From assembly GCA_003215475.1 (NCBI GenBank), contig QCKH01000009.1:1-63985 (forward strand): DNA of 63,985 bases. The letters run 5' to 3'. The notes below the pieces were generated by a model, which worked only from the letters and a program-made list of their open reading frames with translations, did not search any database and was not told where the DNA came from. Both the position numbers and the translations under genes were made by a program. Source of the DNA: Prochlorococcus sp. AG-409-L21 (GTDB lineage: Bacteria > Cyanobacteriota > Cyanobacteriia > PCC-6307 > Cyanobiaceae). Position 1 is the first letter of the stretch. Every line of letters starts with the position of its first letter. Shown here piece after piece: positions 54,479 to 62,536 of the stretch.

Positions 54479-55366
54479 ATGATTATCAAAAAGAAAAACG
54501 TATTATTAGAAGCACTTTTAATCGATAAAAGTGATGAATTTACTAAACAAGAAAAGAAATTAATCAAAGTAATGCATGATAAGTTTGGTTATGCTTCAGG
54601 TAAATTGAAAAATTCATGGGATTTTGATAAATGGAAAGCTGCAGCATACTTAATTGAATTTTTTGAAGTACCTTATGATGTGGCACATAGTTTAGCGTCT
54701 ACCTATTATTGGAATGGGGATAAATTGTTTAAAGAATACCAACCCATTAGAAAAGAGGATAATAGAAGTTATCTATTTATGAATTATGCGTTTAGAAATA
54801 TTTTAGATGAATATATTAATAAAAATCAAGATGAAGGAGGGAATTTTAATCTATCACCCATAGAATATGTTGTGAAAACAGAAAATGAAAATGAAGTCAT
54901 TCCTGGTATCGTATATCAGAGTTTCGAACCAAGAAATTATAGTGAATTGGAGGAGTCTAGAAAAGAAACAAATGAAGTTAAAATAAAAACAGAACCTCAC
55001 GTATGGTCTAGCTATAATGGAATTACTTTATATGTGTCAGTCATGGAGAATAATATTATAGACCCAAAAGACATTATTAAAGCTGATTGGTCAACCATAA
55101 GAGAGATGGGTTTTACGACAAGTCTGAAATTAGAACCATATGAAGATGAAAATCCAAAAGCAAAAGATTTTGTTAAAGCTGAAGCAACATTTACTTTTGG
55201 GGATGTATATAGATACACAGGTACTTTATTTCAAGAAGATATAAAATTACCTACACCCCTTTCTAAAGAAAATATCATTGAATTTCTTAAAATGTTAGTA
55301 GAAAAAATTAGGTTATCAGTCAATGGAATGACGTTTATTTATGGAAAAGGGGAGAAAAGGGATTAA
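54479..55366 (+). CDS. tagged protein, unknown
   Basis: 295 residues starting MIIKKKNVLLEALLIDKSDE (L-L-E site at residues 9-11). A conserved-looking helical region follows (LIKVMHDKFGYASGKLKNSWDFDKW, then AAYLIEFFEVPYDVAHSLAS) and a beta-rich second half (VWSSYNGITLYVSVMEN). No known domain. Last plus-strand gene, directly after the capsid gene. An internal head protein is likely. Confidence 0.55.
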   Translation: MIIKKKNVLLEALLIDKSDEFTKQEKKLIKVMHDKFGYASGKLKNSWDFDKWKAAAYLIEFFEVPYDVAHSLASTYYWNGDKLFKEYQPIRKEDNRSYLFMNYAFRNILDEYINKNQDEGGNFNLSPIEYVVKTENENEVIPGIVYQSFEPRNYSELEESRKETNEVKIKTEPHVWSSYNGITLYVSVMENNIIDPKDIIKADWSTIREMGFTTSLKLEPYEDENPKAKDFVKAEATFTFGDVYRYTGTLFQEDIKLPTPLSKENIIEFLKMLVEKIRLSVNGMTFIYGKGEKRD

Positions 55367-55380
55367 ATGACGTAAATCCT

Positions 55381-55406
55381 GTCTTATATGTATATACATA
55401 TAAGAC
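55381..55406. repeat. perfect 26-bp palindrome
   Basis: GTCTTATATGTAT and its exact reverse complement, between convergent genes ending at 55366 and 55436. It is followed by short direct repeats CTAAAAACC/CTAAAAACG. Without a T run it is not a standard terminator, but it could stop both transcripts as a hairpin or bind a dimeric protein. Confidence 0.7.
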
Positions 55407-55435
55407 TACCTAAAAACCCCTAAAAACGTCTAAAA

Positions 55436-56917
55436 TCAGTGTAATTTGTCTACTTGATTAACTATTTGGAAACTCATAACATCAGTATAATGTTTTACTT
55501 CTTGATTTGATGTTAATTTAATATCTAAATAATACTTATTTGGTATCATCCATGAAGTATCTAAAAGGAAATAATTTTTAAGATATGCCATATTAACATC
55601 TTGCCAATCGATTACATTAACTTGAGTATTACCTTCTGTAACCCATAATCTATATTGTAAATTATCTATTACTTTACTTTCATTTATTGTAAATGGTAAA
55701 CGAGCAGATACTAGTACTTTTCTTATGTCCCCTCTTTTAATTCTTTCATCTCTTTTAACCCCACTAAGTGACATTGCATAATCCACTGGTAATGATTCAT
55801 TATCCCCTACTTGATAATATTGTGTTTCTGATTTAATTTCGAAACTTAATTCTACATCACTAATACTAATACCGTCTACTACTAAATCACCCCAAACATC
55901 GCTATATAACACACCATCATCTGCCGATTGAGGGACAAATACTTCTGCATAATAAATACCAGTAGTAACTTGAATGGTTTGTGCTGAAGTAATAGCGGAA
56001 AATACATTACCTTCATTGTCGTAAATAGTGACACTAGGATTTGCATCTAAGTTGGTTGGTTCACCCCCCACATTACTATATAAATAAATTTTATTATTTT
56101 TATTTTTATAAAAGTTTTTTCTATCATCTTTAATCGGATCATTGTAGATTGTTTCTAAAAATGGTTGGTAATATGTTTGAGTGTGTCTAGTGAAAAAACC
56201 AACATATTGTGCCGGACTGGTAATAATTTGTTCGATTGGTGGTACAAATGCAATACCATAACCATAGTTGGGTGTCCCACCAGTTATTAAACTATTAACC
56301 TCATCAGTCATATCCATTTCAATATTTTCATTACCTTTATCAAAATGTTGTGTAGTAACTGTAATACCTGTTACTGATGGTGTCTCAGTAGTATACCCTG
56401 TTAGTCCTTCACAAGTGGAACCAGTATCCCCATTAAATAAACAATAAGTTTCTGCCGAATATACTCCTTCCTGACTCCAAGGTGATAATGTTTGTGCGTA
56501 TAACCAATTACTCGCACTTTGTACATAAGTTATATTGTTATCACTTTCTAATGTAACAAATCTTTGGTAATCATAACCTGTTCCTTCATCCCAATCTTGA
56601 TTTATTCTAAATAACATTAAATCAAATGATGAAGTTCTTTGTTTTTCGTCTAATGCCTCTTGTGCTTGTAAATTCCTATCAAAATATGAACTATTACACA
56701 TTCTCAATGTATGTTTTATTTTGGATAAATCCCCAAATTCACCGTTATTATATTTTTCTTTTAGTCCATCTATATCGAAATATAATAAATGTCTTGTATA
56801 ATCAGTGGTACTTAATTTACCTCCATAATATAGTTCAGCAATTGGGTTTCTCCCAGTATTTACGTCACTATCTTTTATTATAGTATTATTTTTTTCTATG
56901 TACGTCCTTATTACCAT
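55436..56917 (-). CDS. virion protein, tail or baseplate associated
   Basis: 493 residues, beta-rich. The N-terminal ~240 residues resemble DNRLRE-type jellyroll domains of surface proteins (LLYFDIDGLKEKYNNG, DLMLFRINQDWDEGTGYDY, MDMTDEVNSLITGG). The C-terminal part contains Ig-like strands (VTIYDNEGNVFSAITSAQTIQVTTG and later). Lies downstream of the gp5-like hub gene on the minus strand and has its own late-type motif. Probably a tail spike, fibre or baseplate peripheral protein. Confidence 0.6.
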   Translation of the reverse strand: MVIRTYIEKNNTIIKDSDVNTGRNPIAELYYGGKLSTTDYTRHLLYFDIDGLKEKYNNGEFGDLSKIKHTLRMCNSSYFDRNLQAQEALDEKQRTSSFDLMLFRINQDWDEGTGYDYQRFVTLESDNNITYVQSASNWLYAQTLSPWSQEGVYSAETYCLFNGDTGSTCEGLTGYTTETPSVTGITVTTQHFDKGNENIEMDMTDEVNSLITGGTPNYGYGIAFVPPIEQIITSPAQYVGFFTRHTQTYYQPFLETIYNDPIKDDRKNFYKNKNNKIYLYSNVGGEPTNLDANPSVTIYDNEGNVFSAITSAQTIQVTTGIYYAEVFVPQSADDGVLYSDVWGDLVVDGISISDVELSFEIKSETQYYQVGDNESLPVDYAMSLSGVKRDERIKRGDIRKVLVSARLPFTINESKVIDNLQYRLWVTEGNTQVNVIDWQDVNMAYLKNYFLLDTSWMIPNKYYLDIKLTSNQEVKHYTDVMSFQIVNQVDKLH

Positions 56918-56927
56918 CTTTTTTATA

Positions 56928-56936
56928 TATAAATAT
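56928..56936 (-). promoter_or_regulatory. late-type promoter motif ATATTTATA
   Basis: On the minus strand, 10 nt before the ATG at 56917. Confidence 0.55.
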
Positions 56937-56937
56937 C

Positions 56938-58260
56938 CTAATTACTGTTAATGTTTTTATTTAATATACTATCTAAGTCAAAATTTAAAACGTTAACTTT
57001 ATTAGGCAACTCAGTAGCGGGCATTCCATGATAATTATGGATATGATTTGCGACATAAGATTTAACTAATTCTAAGAATTCTACTAACCTATCTCCATAA
57101 ACTAATGGGTGTGCTTCATTGTTAATTATTTCTTGTTCTTCAGTAGTAATTAATTTTTCAGGGTTGGTTAAATCGAAAGTATGTGATCCATCATGACTAA
57201 TTAAATTTATTTTATTTGCTACCATATTAATTACACTACCAGATTTATCTTGATTGGGTTTTAATTTTACTACTTTTATTGTTTTTTTCATTTCTTTTTT
57301 ATTCCCCTTAAAAAAAGCAACCCCATTTTTAACTGCCTCATCACCACCAAATTCATTTAATATTTCATTAGCATTAGATTTTAATTTCCATTTCCCATTA
57401 GTATATGCTTTAATAATACCACTAGCAGTAGTAACCGCTTCTTCCCTAGTAGGAAATCCAGGATTTAAAAAGTCTTGTTCTATAATAACACTATTATTTT
57501 TAGTGTTACTAACTTTTATTCTTAAAATATTTTTTGTACTTTCTTTGTATTCATTAGGTGTTAAATTTCCACCTAATACTTCATTGCTTTGTGTTAAAGT
57601 ATCTATTTTAACATCTATTAGTGTGTCAGCACTATCATAGACATAATTAGTTATCACTTTGTCTTCTAATGTTCTAACTAGATTTTCCCCACCATATTTT
57701 ATTTGTATATACCCTAAATCTCTATCGTTAAATTCATTTTTATCTACGGTATCTTTATATTTTCCGGCTCTTAACCATATTTCACCTTCTTTAAAAATTA
57801 AATCAGTATTGTCTCTCCCTTGAAGTGCAATATCTTCAGAATCAGGATATGCACCAGGAGTATTTTTAACTCTTATTTCAGGTAATTCTAATTGCCCACC
57901 AGTCATTACTGATCGAGCCTGTGTTTTAGGGTCGTTTTCTAATTTATTTATTTGGGAGATTACGGGTCCTATCCAAAATCTTTGAGATGAAAATTCAGTA
58001 TATTTAACACCTTTTCTATGTTCGTATTGAAAAACTAATACTATTTCACCTATTTTAGGCATAATATTTAAATAACGAGGTACTAAGGGTACACAATATG
58101 GTAAAGATTCTGTTAAAACATCATCCTTATCTATCCCATCTATACGTACTTTAATTCTCCCAGTTCTTTTAGGGTCATCCACATCTACAACTTCCCCTAT
58201 ACGTATTAGGGGTAATGACTTCCTATCTATTTTTTTATATGTTTCGTTACCTGTTGCCAT
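56938..58260 (-). CDS. baseplate hub / tail tip protein (gp5-like, OB fold)
   Basis: 440 residues. The N-terminal ~125 residues match the OB-fold of T4 gp5/VgrG (RIGEVVDVDDPKRTGRIKVRIDGI, YCVPLVPRYLNIMPKIGEIVLVF, RFWIGPVIS). The C-terminal part includes VINMVANKINLISHDG and VANHIHNYHGMPATELPN. I see no lysozyme domain as in T4 gp5, so wall digestion must be done elsewhere; the tagged SleB-like hydrolase is one candidate. The ATG overlaps the stop of the gene before it. Confidence 0.8.
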   Translation of the reverse strand: MATGNETYKKIDRKSLPLIRIGEVVDVDDPKRTGRIKVRIDGIDKDDVLTESLPYCVPLVPRYLNIMPKIGEIVLVFQYEHRKGVKYTEFSSQRFWIGPVISQINKLENDPKTQARSVMTGGQLELPEIRVKNTPGAYPDSEDIALQGRDNTDLIFKEGEIWLRAGKYKDTVDKNEFNDRDLGYIQIKYGGENLVRTLEDKVITNYVYDSADTLIDVKIDTLTQSNEVLGGNLTPNEYKESTKNILRIKVSNTKNNSVIIEQDFLNPGFPTREEAVTTASGIIKAYTNGKWKLKSNANEILNEFGGDEAVKNGVAFFKGNKKEMKKTIKVVKLKPNQDKSGSVINMVANKINLISHDGSHTFDLTNPEKLITTEEQEIINNEAHPLVYGDRLVEFLELVKSYVANHIHNYHGMPATELPNKVNVLNFDLDSILNKNINSN

Positions 58261-58457
58261 TAATTAATTCCTTTATGTCTTTTATCTAAAATAGTGTTAC
58301 CTAAATAATATTCTTTTTCTAGTTCTTTAACTTTATCTATTAATTTTATAATTTGAGATTTTAAAGAATTATGGTATTCTCTTATACTTTCTAATTCATG
58401 TTGAATGTTTGAATTAGACATTTCCTCCCATTTTATTATTTCTTTTTCTTTTTCCAT
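58260..58457 (-). CDS. small coiled-coil protein
   Basis: 65 residues (MEKEKEIIKWEEMSNSN...), a charged coiled coil (LKSQIIKLIDKVKELEKEY). Its stop overlaps the hub gene start and it lies 2 nt after the previous gene in the minus-strand tail operon. Perhaps an assembly chaperone for a tail component. Confidence 0.5.
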   Translation of the reverse strand: MEKEKEIIKWEEMSNSNIQHELESIREYHNSLKSQIIKLIDKVKELEKEYYLGNTILDKRHKGIN

Positions 58458-58459
58458 AA

Positions 58460-58861
58460 TTACCTTATTATACCCATTCCTTTCGCTTTTCCAATAACTG
58501 GTTGATCATTAATACCAAAACCTATTGGGGTTGGTCCGGCAGGTGTAATACTATATACAGTAACTTTTATTTGTGTTTCTGGTATTACTATCTCTATTTT
58601 TGCATCTGTTAATAATGCTTTAACAATTTCTTCAACCCTTATCATTTCCATCGCTAAATCTTCCTCTGATGGAACGGCAGGTACACCTGCTTGTGTTTTT
58701 CTTTCTTTAATGTTTGACCATATTTTTTGTGCACTTAAGCCAGGACGTAAAGGCATCCCTAATGCTATTTGTTCCTTAGTTATTGGGGGTAAGGGAGTCG
58801 GAGGGGTAATTATCGACTGAAAAAATTTAGCTATTGTATCTAATGATGTAATTCCTGCCAT
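58460..58861 (-). CDS. putative tail/baseplate protein
   Basis: 133 residues: a Pro-rich start (QSIITPPTPLPPITKEQ), a helical middle and a beta C-terminus (IEIVIPETQIKVTVYSITPAGPTP). Tightly packed between tail genes (1-2 nt gaps). I recall small proteins with such Pro-rich starts in tail operons of T4-like marine phages, but no family is named. Confidence 0.5.
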   Translation of the reverse strand: MAGITSLDTIAKFFQSIITPPTPLPPITKEQIALGMPLRPGLSAQKIWSNIKERKTQAGVPAVPSEEDLAMEMIRVEEIVKALLTDAKIEIVIPETQIKVTVYSITPAGPTPIGFGINDQPVIGKAKGMGIIR

Positions 58862-58862
58862 A

Positions 58863-60548
58863 TTAACAAAATTTTCCTAATCCTTCACCTTTTAACCCAA
58901 TAGAAGATTTAACCTCTCCGAGATTGGTGTATTTATTACTAAACGTACTAGTTGCGTCTTTCGCTTTACCTAATGCGTCAAAAATCTTTTTTCTTAAATC
59001 ATCAGGTAGTACTTGTACTCCTGGTATTAATGATTGTACTGATAATTGATAGTTCTGTTGTTTTTCTTTTAGTAGTTTACCAATAACACATAATATAATT
59101 GGTCGTAAATTCCTTAAAATCCATGGAATAAATAATTCATAAAATAGTTTTTTTAGTAATTCACCCACTAAACTTTTTTGTACACAATTTGTTATTTTAT
59201 AATATTCCCTTATACTTCTTAAATTACCACTTTTTTTGGGGTAATCTCCATTAGTAATATAATTCATAAATTGATTCAACCACTTATTTTTTGGTGTGTT
59301 GGTTAAATTCCATATATCTCTCATAATATTACCAATCATAGTCATTAATACTTCAAACCCTGCTTTGTCTTTATCTGCAGCAGCAACATTATTACTTGAT
59401 TGTGAAATAACACTACCCATAGTAGATTGTAATATCTCCACTTTTTTATCATTAGTAATTGTTGGGTCACTTAAGCTATTATTTAATTCACTTACGGTTT
59501 GAGGTGAAATTGATGCACTTTTTTTATTACAACAATCCGTAAACACTAATTTACCTTTTTTTCTATTTTCTACTGTTTGTTTTATATTAACTACAGTTTT
59601 TGAGTCAAATTCATAAAAAGAATCATCTACAACTACTTCTTCATCATCAATACCAAATTCCATTAATTGATCTAATAATGCATCTACTTCCGCTTCTTGT
59701 TGTAAACAAGCATCTCCCTTACTCTCTCTTAATTCTTTGGATATTGTACCAAAAGTACTGTCTAACGCTTGCGGCATTAACCTTTGTATATCAAACAAAG
59801 GTAAAATACTATCAATATATTCTATAGTAAAATCTGTTAATGTTTTAGTTTGATAATAATCATCTATTTTAAAATTAAACACATTAGTTTCAGGTGAAGA
59901 GATTTGAGGAGAATTAGTACTACCTTCAGTAAAAGCGGTTGGTGAATTTTCTAAAAAAGTAACATGTACAATAGCCCTACCATTATTTGGGTTAGTCCAC
60001 GTTAAAGTATTGGGAGATTGTTGGATAACATCCCACAAAAAAGAATTAAACCCATCGTCATATTTCATTTTTCCGTACTCACTGTTTGGATTTATTTTAA
60101 ATAGACATCTCTCATCTATATCTTCTACCCTAATATTCCACCCAATTCCATCTTGTCCGGTAGCAGGGTCAGTTACAAATAACCATCCACCTATTGATGG
60201 TTCAACTTGACAAGTATAACAACTTTTTAATCTACTTTTGAGTAAATCTCCTATTCTTTTTTGTAAAGGTTCAATAATAGATACTAACCAATTAATAATT
60301 CTTGCCCTAATTTCATTTAGATTTAAATCACCTAATACTGCAATAATATCTCTTAGAAAATAAAAAATTGCAAAATTAATATTTAAGGAAGGTAAAGAAG
60401 CGTCTACGGTAAATGTTGGGGCACCATTACATTGAGCCTTTAAAGTTTTTATTTGATCGATTATTTTTTGTTTAATCGCCAATTTTTCTTTAAGGGTTTC
60501 TATCTGATCACAAATTTTATTTAATTTTTGTGGGTCTTGAGATGCCAT
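58863..60548 (-). CDS. large putative baseplate protein
   Basis: 561 residues. N-terminal coiled coil with Cys (LNKICDQIETLKEKLAIKQ), then a region LFVTDPATGQDGIGWNIRVEDIDERCLF, a middle rich in Ser/Asn/Gln, and a C-terminal helical region (LLKKLFYELFIPWILRNLRPIILCVIGKLLKEKQQ), partly amphipathic. The operon position next to the hub suggests a baseplate wedge or tail-tube-associated protein. No direct match recognised. Confidence 0.5.
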   Translation of the reverse strand: MASQDPQKLNKICDQIETLKEKLAIKQKIIDQIKTLKAQCNGAPTFTVDASLPSLNINFAIFYFLRDIIAVLGDLNLNEIRARIINWLVSIIEPLQKRIGDLLKSRLKSCYTCQVEPSIGGWLFVTDPATGQDGIGWNIRVEDIDERCLFKINPNSEYGKMKYDDGFNSFLWDVIQQSPNTLTWTNPNNGRAIVHVTFLENSPTAFTEGSTNSPQISSPETNVFNFKIDDYYQTKTLTDFTIEYIDSILPLFDIQRLMPQALDSTFGTISKELRESKGDACLQQEAEVDALLDQLMEFGIDDEEVVVDDSFYEFDSKTVVNIKQTVENRKKGKLVFTDCCNKKSASISPQTVSELNNSLSDPTITNDKKVEILQSTMGSVISQSSNNVAAADKDKAGFEVLMTMIGNIMRDIWNLTNTPKNKWLNQFMNYITNGDYPKKSGNLRSIREYYKITNCVQKSLVGELLKKLFYELFIPWILRNLRPIILCVIGKLLKEKQQNYQLSVQSLIPGVQVLPDDLRKKIFDALGKAKDATSTFSNKYTNLGEVKSSIGLKGEGLGKFC

Positions 60549-60552
60549 ATTT

Positions 60553-60942
60553 TTAGTCTAAATCGTAGTTATTATTATTTTTTTGTTTTTGTTCCTCAAA
60601 TAACTCTCGTAATAATGATTTATCATCATCAGTCAATGTACTATCCCCACTTTGTTTGGTGGTTTCTGAATTTTTATCATTGTTGTCAACAATCTGACTT
60701 TGTAATTTAGCTAGCGCTAATTTCCTATCAATAGTTGCTTCAATAATTTTTAAAGTATCGTTATTAACTTTACCTATTTGGGACTCATCATTAATATCTT
60801 CTATTTCTGCCCTATTTTTTCTTTCATTTAGTTCTTTTCTAGCACTATTCATTACGTTTACACAATCGTTATAAATTTCTTGCATAAATTCTTGTAAGCT
60901 AGACTTATCTAAATTTATTTTAGTTTTTTTTGGTCTTCCCAT
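60553..60942 (-). CDS. small coiled-coil protein with GRPKK start
   Basis: 129 residues: MGRPKKTKINLDKSSLQEF, an AT-hook-like N-terminus; a central coiled coil (TLKIIEATIDRKLALAKLQSQI) and a polar, acidic C-terminus (DDDKSLLRELFEEQKQ). It lies between late sigma factor and tail genes and starts the tail operon. The length and layout could suit a small terminase subunit (gp16-like) or the late coactivator gp33, whose C-terminus is acidic; I cannot choose between them. Confidence 0.45.
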   Translation of the reverse strand: MGRPKKTKINLDKSSLQEFMQEIYNDCVNVMNSARKELNERKNRAEIEDINDESQIGKVNNDTLKIIEATIDRKLALAKLQSQIVDNNDKNSETTKQSGDSTLTDDDKSLLRELFEEQKQKNNNNYDLD

Positions 60943-60957
60943 AAGATATATTTTATA

Positions 60958-60966
60958 TATAAATAC
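60958..60966 (-). promoter_or_regulatory. late-type promoter motif GTATTTATA
   Basis: On the minus strand, 15 nt before the ATG at 60942; drives the tail operon to 56938. Confidence 0.5.
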
Positions 60967-60979
60967 CTGAAAAATAAAA

Positions 60980-61717
60980 TTATAGTAGCCCCTTATCTAT
61001 TTTAAAACCTTTTAAAGCACTATAAATTTTCTTATATCTTCTCATCGACACTCTAATATCTTTGGTTGTTAACCCGGATAATTCTCTGATATACGCAAGT
61101 ATTAAATTTTTATTATATTTATTCCCACTTTCTACTTGTTCAAATATTGTTTCCCAGTTATCTAAAACTTGAATTAGTGCATTACCTACTAAAATTTCGT
61201 TTTCACTTAATTTACCATGTTCTATCTCTGCTTTTACATTTGCAGATATTTCTCTTATAAATTCTTCTAAAGGTGTTTTATCACCATCTTCTAATGAATA
61301 TTGGTAATCATCCATTTCTTCTACAGATTTATATACATCATCATATGATAAATCTGTTTTCATTCTTTTATCCGATTTTAATAATTGACCTAATAGATAA
61401 TTTTTACATATCGTTCCGAAATATGAATAAGCTTTCTTACCTTGTTCAGGTTCAAACTTACTCATTTTCATCGCCAAAAAAGAAAGTGTGTCAGCATGTA
61501 AATCCTCAAACTCCATATCCTTTCGGTATAACTTATACCTCCTAATGATAGACTCTATCATTTTATTTAAAGGGTGTCTTAAACTACTATTATATATTTT
61601 GTTTCGTTTGTGTTCGTCTTCACAGGTAAGAAATTCTACTACCGCAGCTTCTTCTTCAGGTCCAAAATATAGGTTAGTAGTTCTTTTTCTACCCCTTTTT
61701 TTCGCTTCCTCTGACAT
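60980..61717 (-). CDS. late transcription sigma factor (gp55-like)
   Basis: 245 residues. The pattern of T4 gp55 and relatives is clear: KRNKIYNSSLRHPLNKMIESIIRRYKLY (region 2.1-like), DMEFEDLHADTLSFLAMKMSKFEPEQGKKAYSYFGTICKNYLLGQLLK (region 2.2-2.4-like). It should direct host RNA polymerase to the late promoters, presumably the ATATTTAT[A/T] motif seen here. Unlike T4 gp55 (185 residues) it has a longer C-terminal part. Its ATG directly follows the stop of the glycosyltransferase gene, so they share a transcript. Confidence 0.85.
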   Translation of the reverse strand: MSEEAKKRGRKRTTNLYFGPEEEAAVVEFLTCEDEHKRNKIYNSSLRHPLNKMIESIIRRYKLYRKDMEFEDLHADTLSFLAMKMSKFEPEQGKKAYSYFGTICKNYLLGQLLKSDKRMKTDLSYDDVYKSVEEMDDYQYSLEDGDKTPLEEFIREISANVKAEIEHGKLSENEILVGNALIQVLDNWETIFEQVESGNKYNKNLILAYIRELSGLTTKDIRVSMRRYKKIYSALKGFKIDKGLL

Positions 61718-62515
61718 CTATACGGTTTCTACATCGTATGTTATTTCTCTATCTTCAGTGAAAAAATATTCTTTTTTCGCTTTGTTTAACCAAAACTTAC
61801 TTTCTAAAACATTAACAGTATTTTTATATTCATCAAATAAAGATCCACCCCTATTATTGATATGTTTATAACCTAATTTTGGGATAACCATAATTGGGAT
61901 ATCTAAATAACTTAACCTTAATAAAAATTCATAAGTAAATGTTAATTTCATATTTTTCTTTAATCCACCGTGTTCTACATATGTTTCTTTATTAACTACC
62001 ATACCATCGAAGTTAAAATTCTGTACTTTTTGTAGAGTATTATTATCAATAAAACCCATTGTTTCTGAAACATTTTGTACCCACACATTTTCGTTTGTGA
62101 ATGATATAAATTGACCATTTTCATCACACTCGAAAATAATTGGTAAGAATACACCAACTTCTGGGTATGATTCTCTATACTTTACTACATTATCCAACCA
62201 AATAGGTGATAATTGATCATCATATTCTAAAAACGAAAAATACGTGGTAGTAGTTTGACTAACCCCATAATTTAATTGTGATTGAAAATCGTAATCACCT
62301 GTTTCATTTTCTATTACTTTTACTATGTCTTCTATTTTACCATAATCAAAAGACTCTAAAAATTTAGTTAATTTTTTATCATTTGATCTTACTATTAACA
62401 CTTCGTCAGGTAATGTTTTTTGATCACTTATACTATTAATTGCTTTTCCAAAATATTCACTAACACTATCATCTAATTTGTGTATAGGAATAATTAAACT
62501 TATATCTGTTGCCAT
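61718..62515 (-). CDS. glycosyltransferase family 2-like protein
   Basis: 265 residues with a GT-A fold start (DISLIIPIHKLDDSVSEYFGKAINSI, PDEVLIVRSND), a YFSFLEYDDQLSPIWL motif where EYDD corresponds to the DxD metal site, and VVNKETYVEHGG. It would transfer a sugar from a nucleotide-sugar donor. The target could be phage DNA, virion protein or host surface glycans. In an operon with a GT-B enzyme and the late sigma factor. Confidence 0.75.
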   Translation of the reverse strand: MATDISLIIPIHKLDDSVSEYFGKAINSISDQKTLPDEVLIVRSNDKKLTKFLESFDYGKIEDIVKVIENETGDYDFQSQLNYGVSQTTTTYFSFLEYDDQLSPIWLDNVVKYRESYPEVGVFLPIIFECDENGQFISFTNENVWVQNVSETMGFIDNNTLQKVQNFNFDGMVVNKETYVEHGGLKKNMKLTFTYEFLLRLSYLDIPIMVIPKLGYKHINNRGGSLFDEYKNTVNVLESKFWLNKAKKEYFFTEDREITYDVETV

Positions 62516-62536
62516 AATATTCTTTTTTATTTTTTT

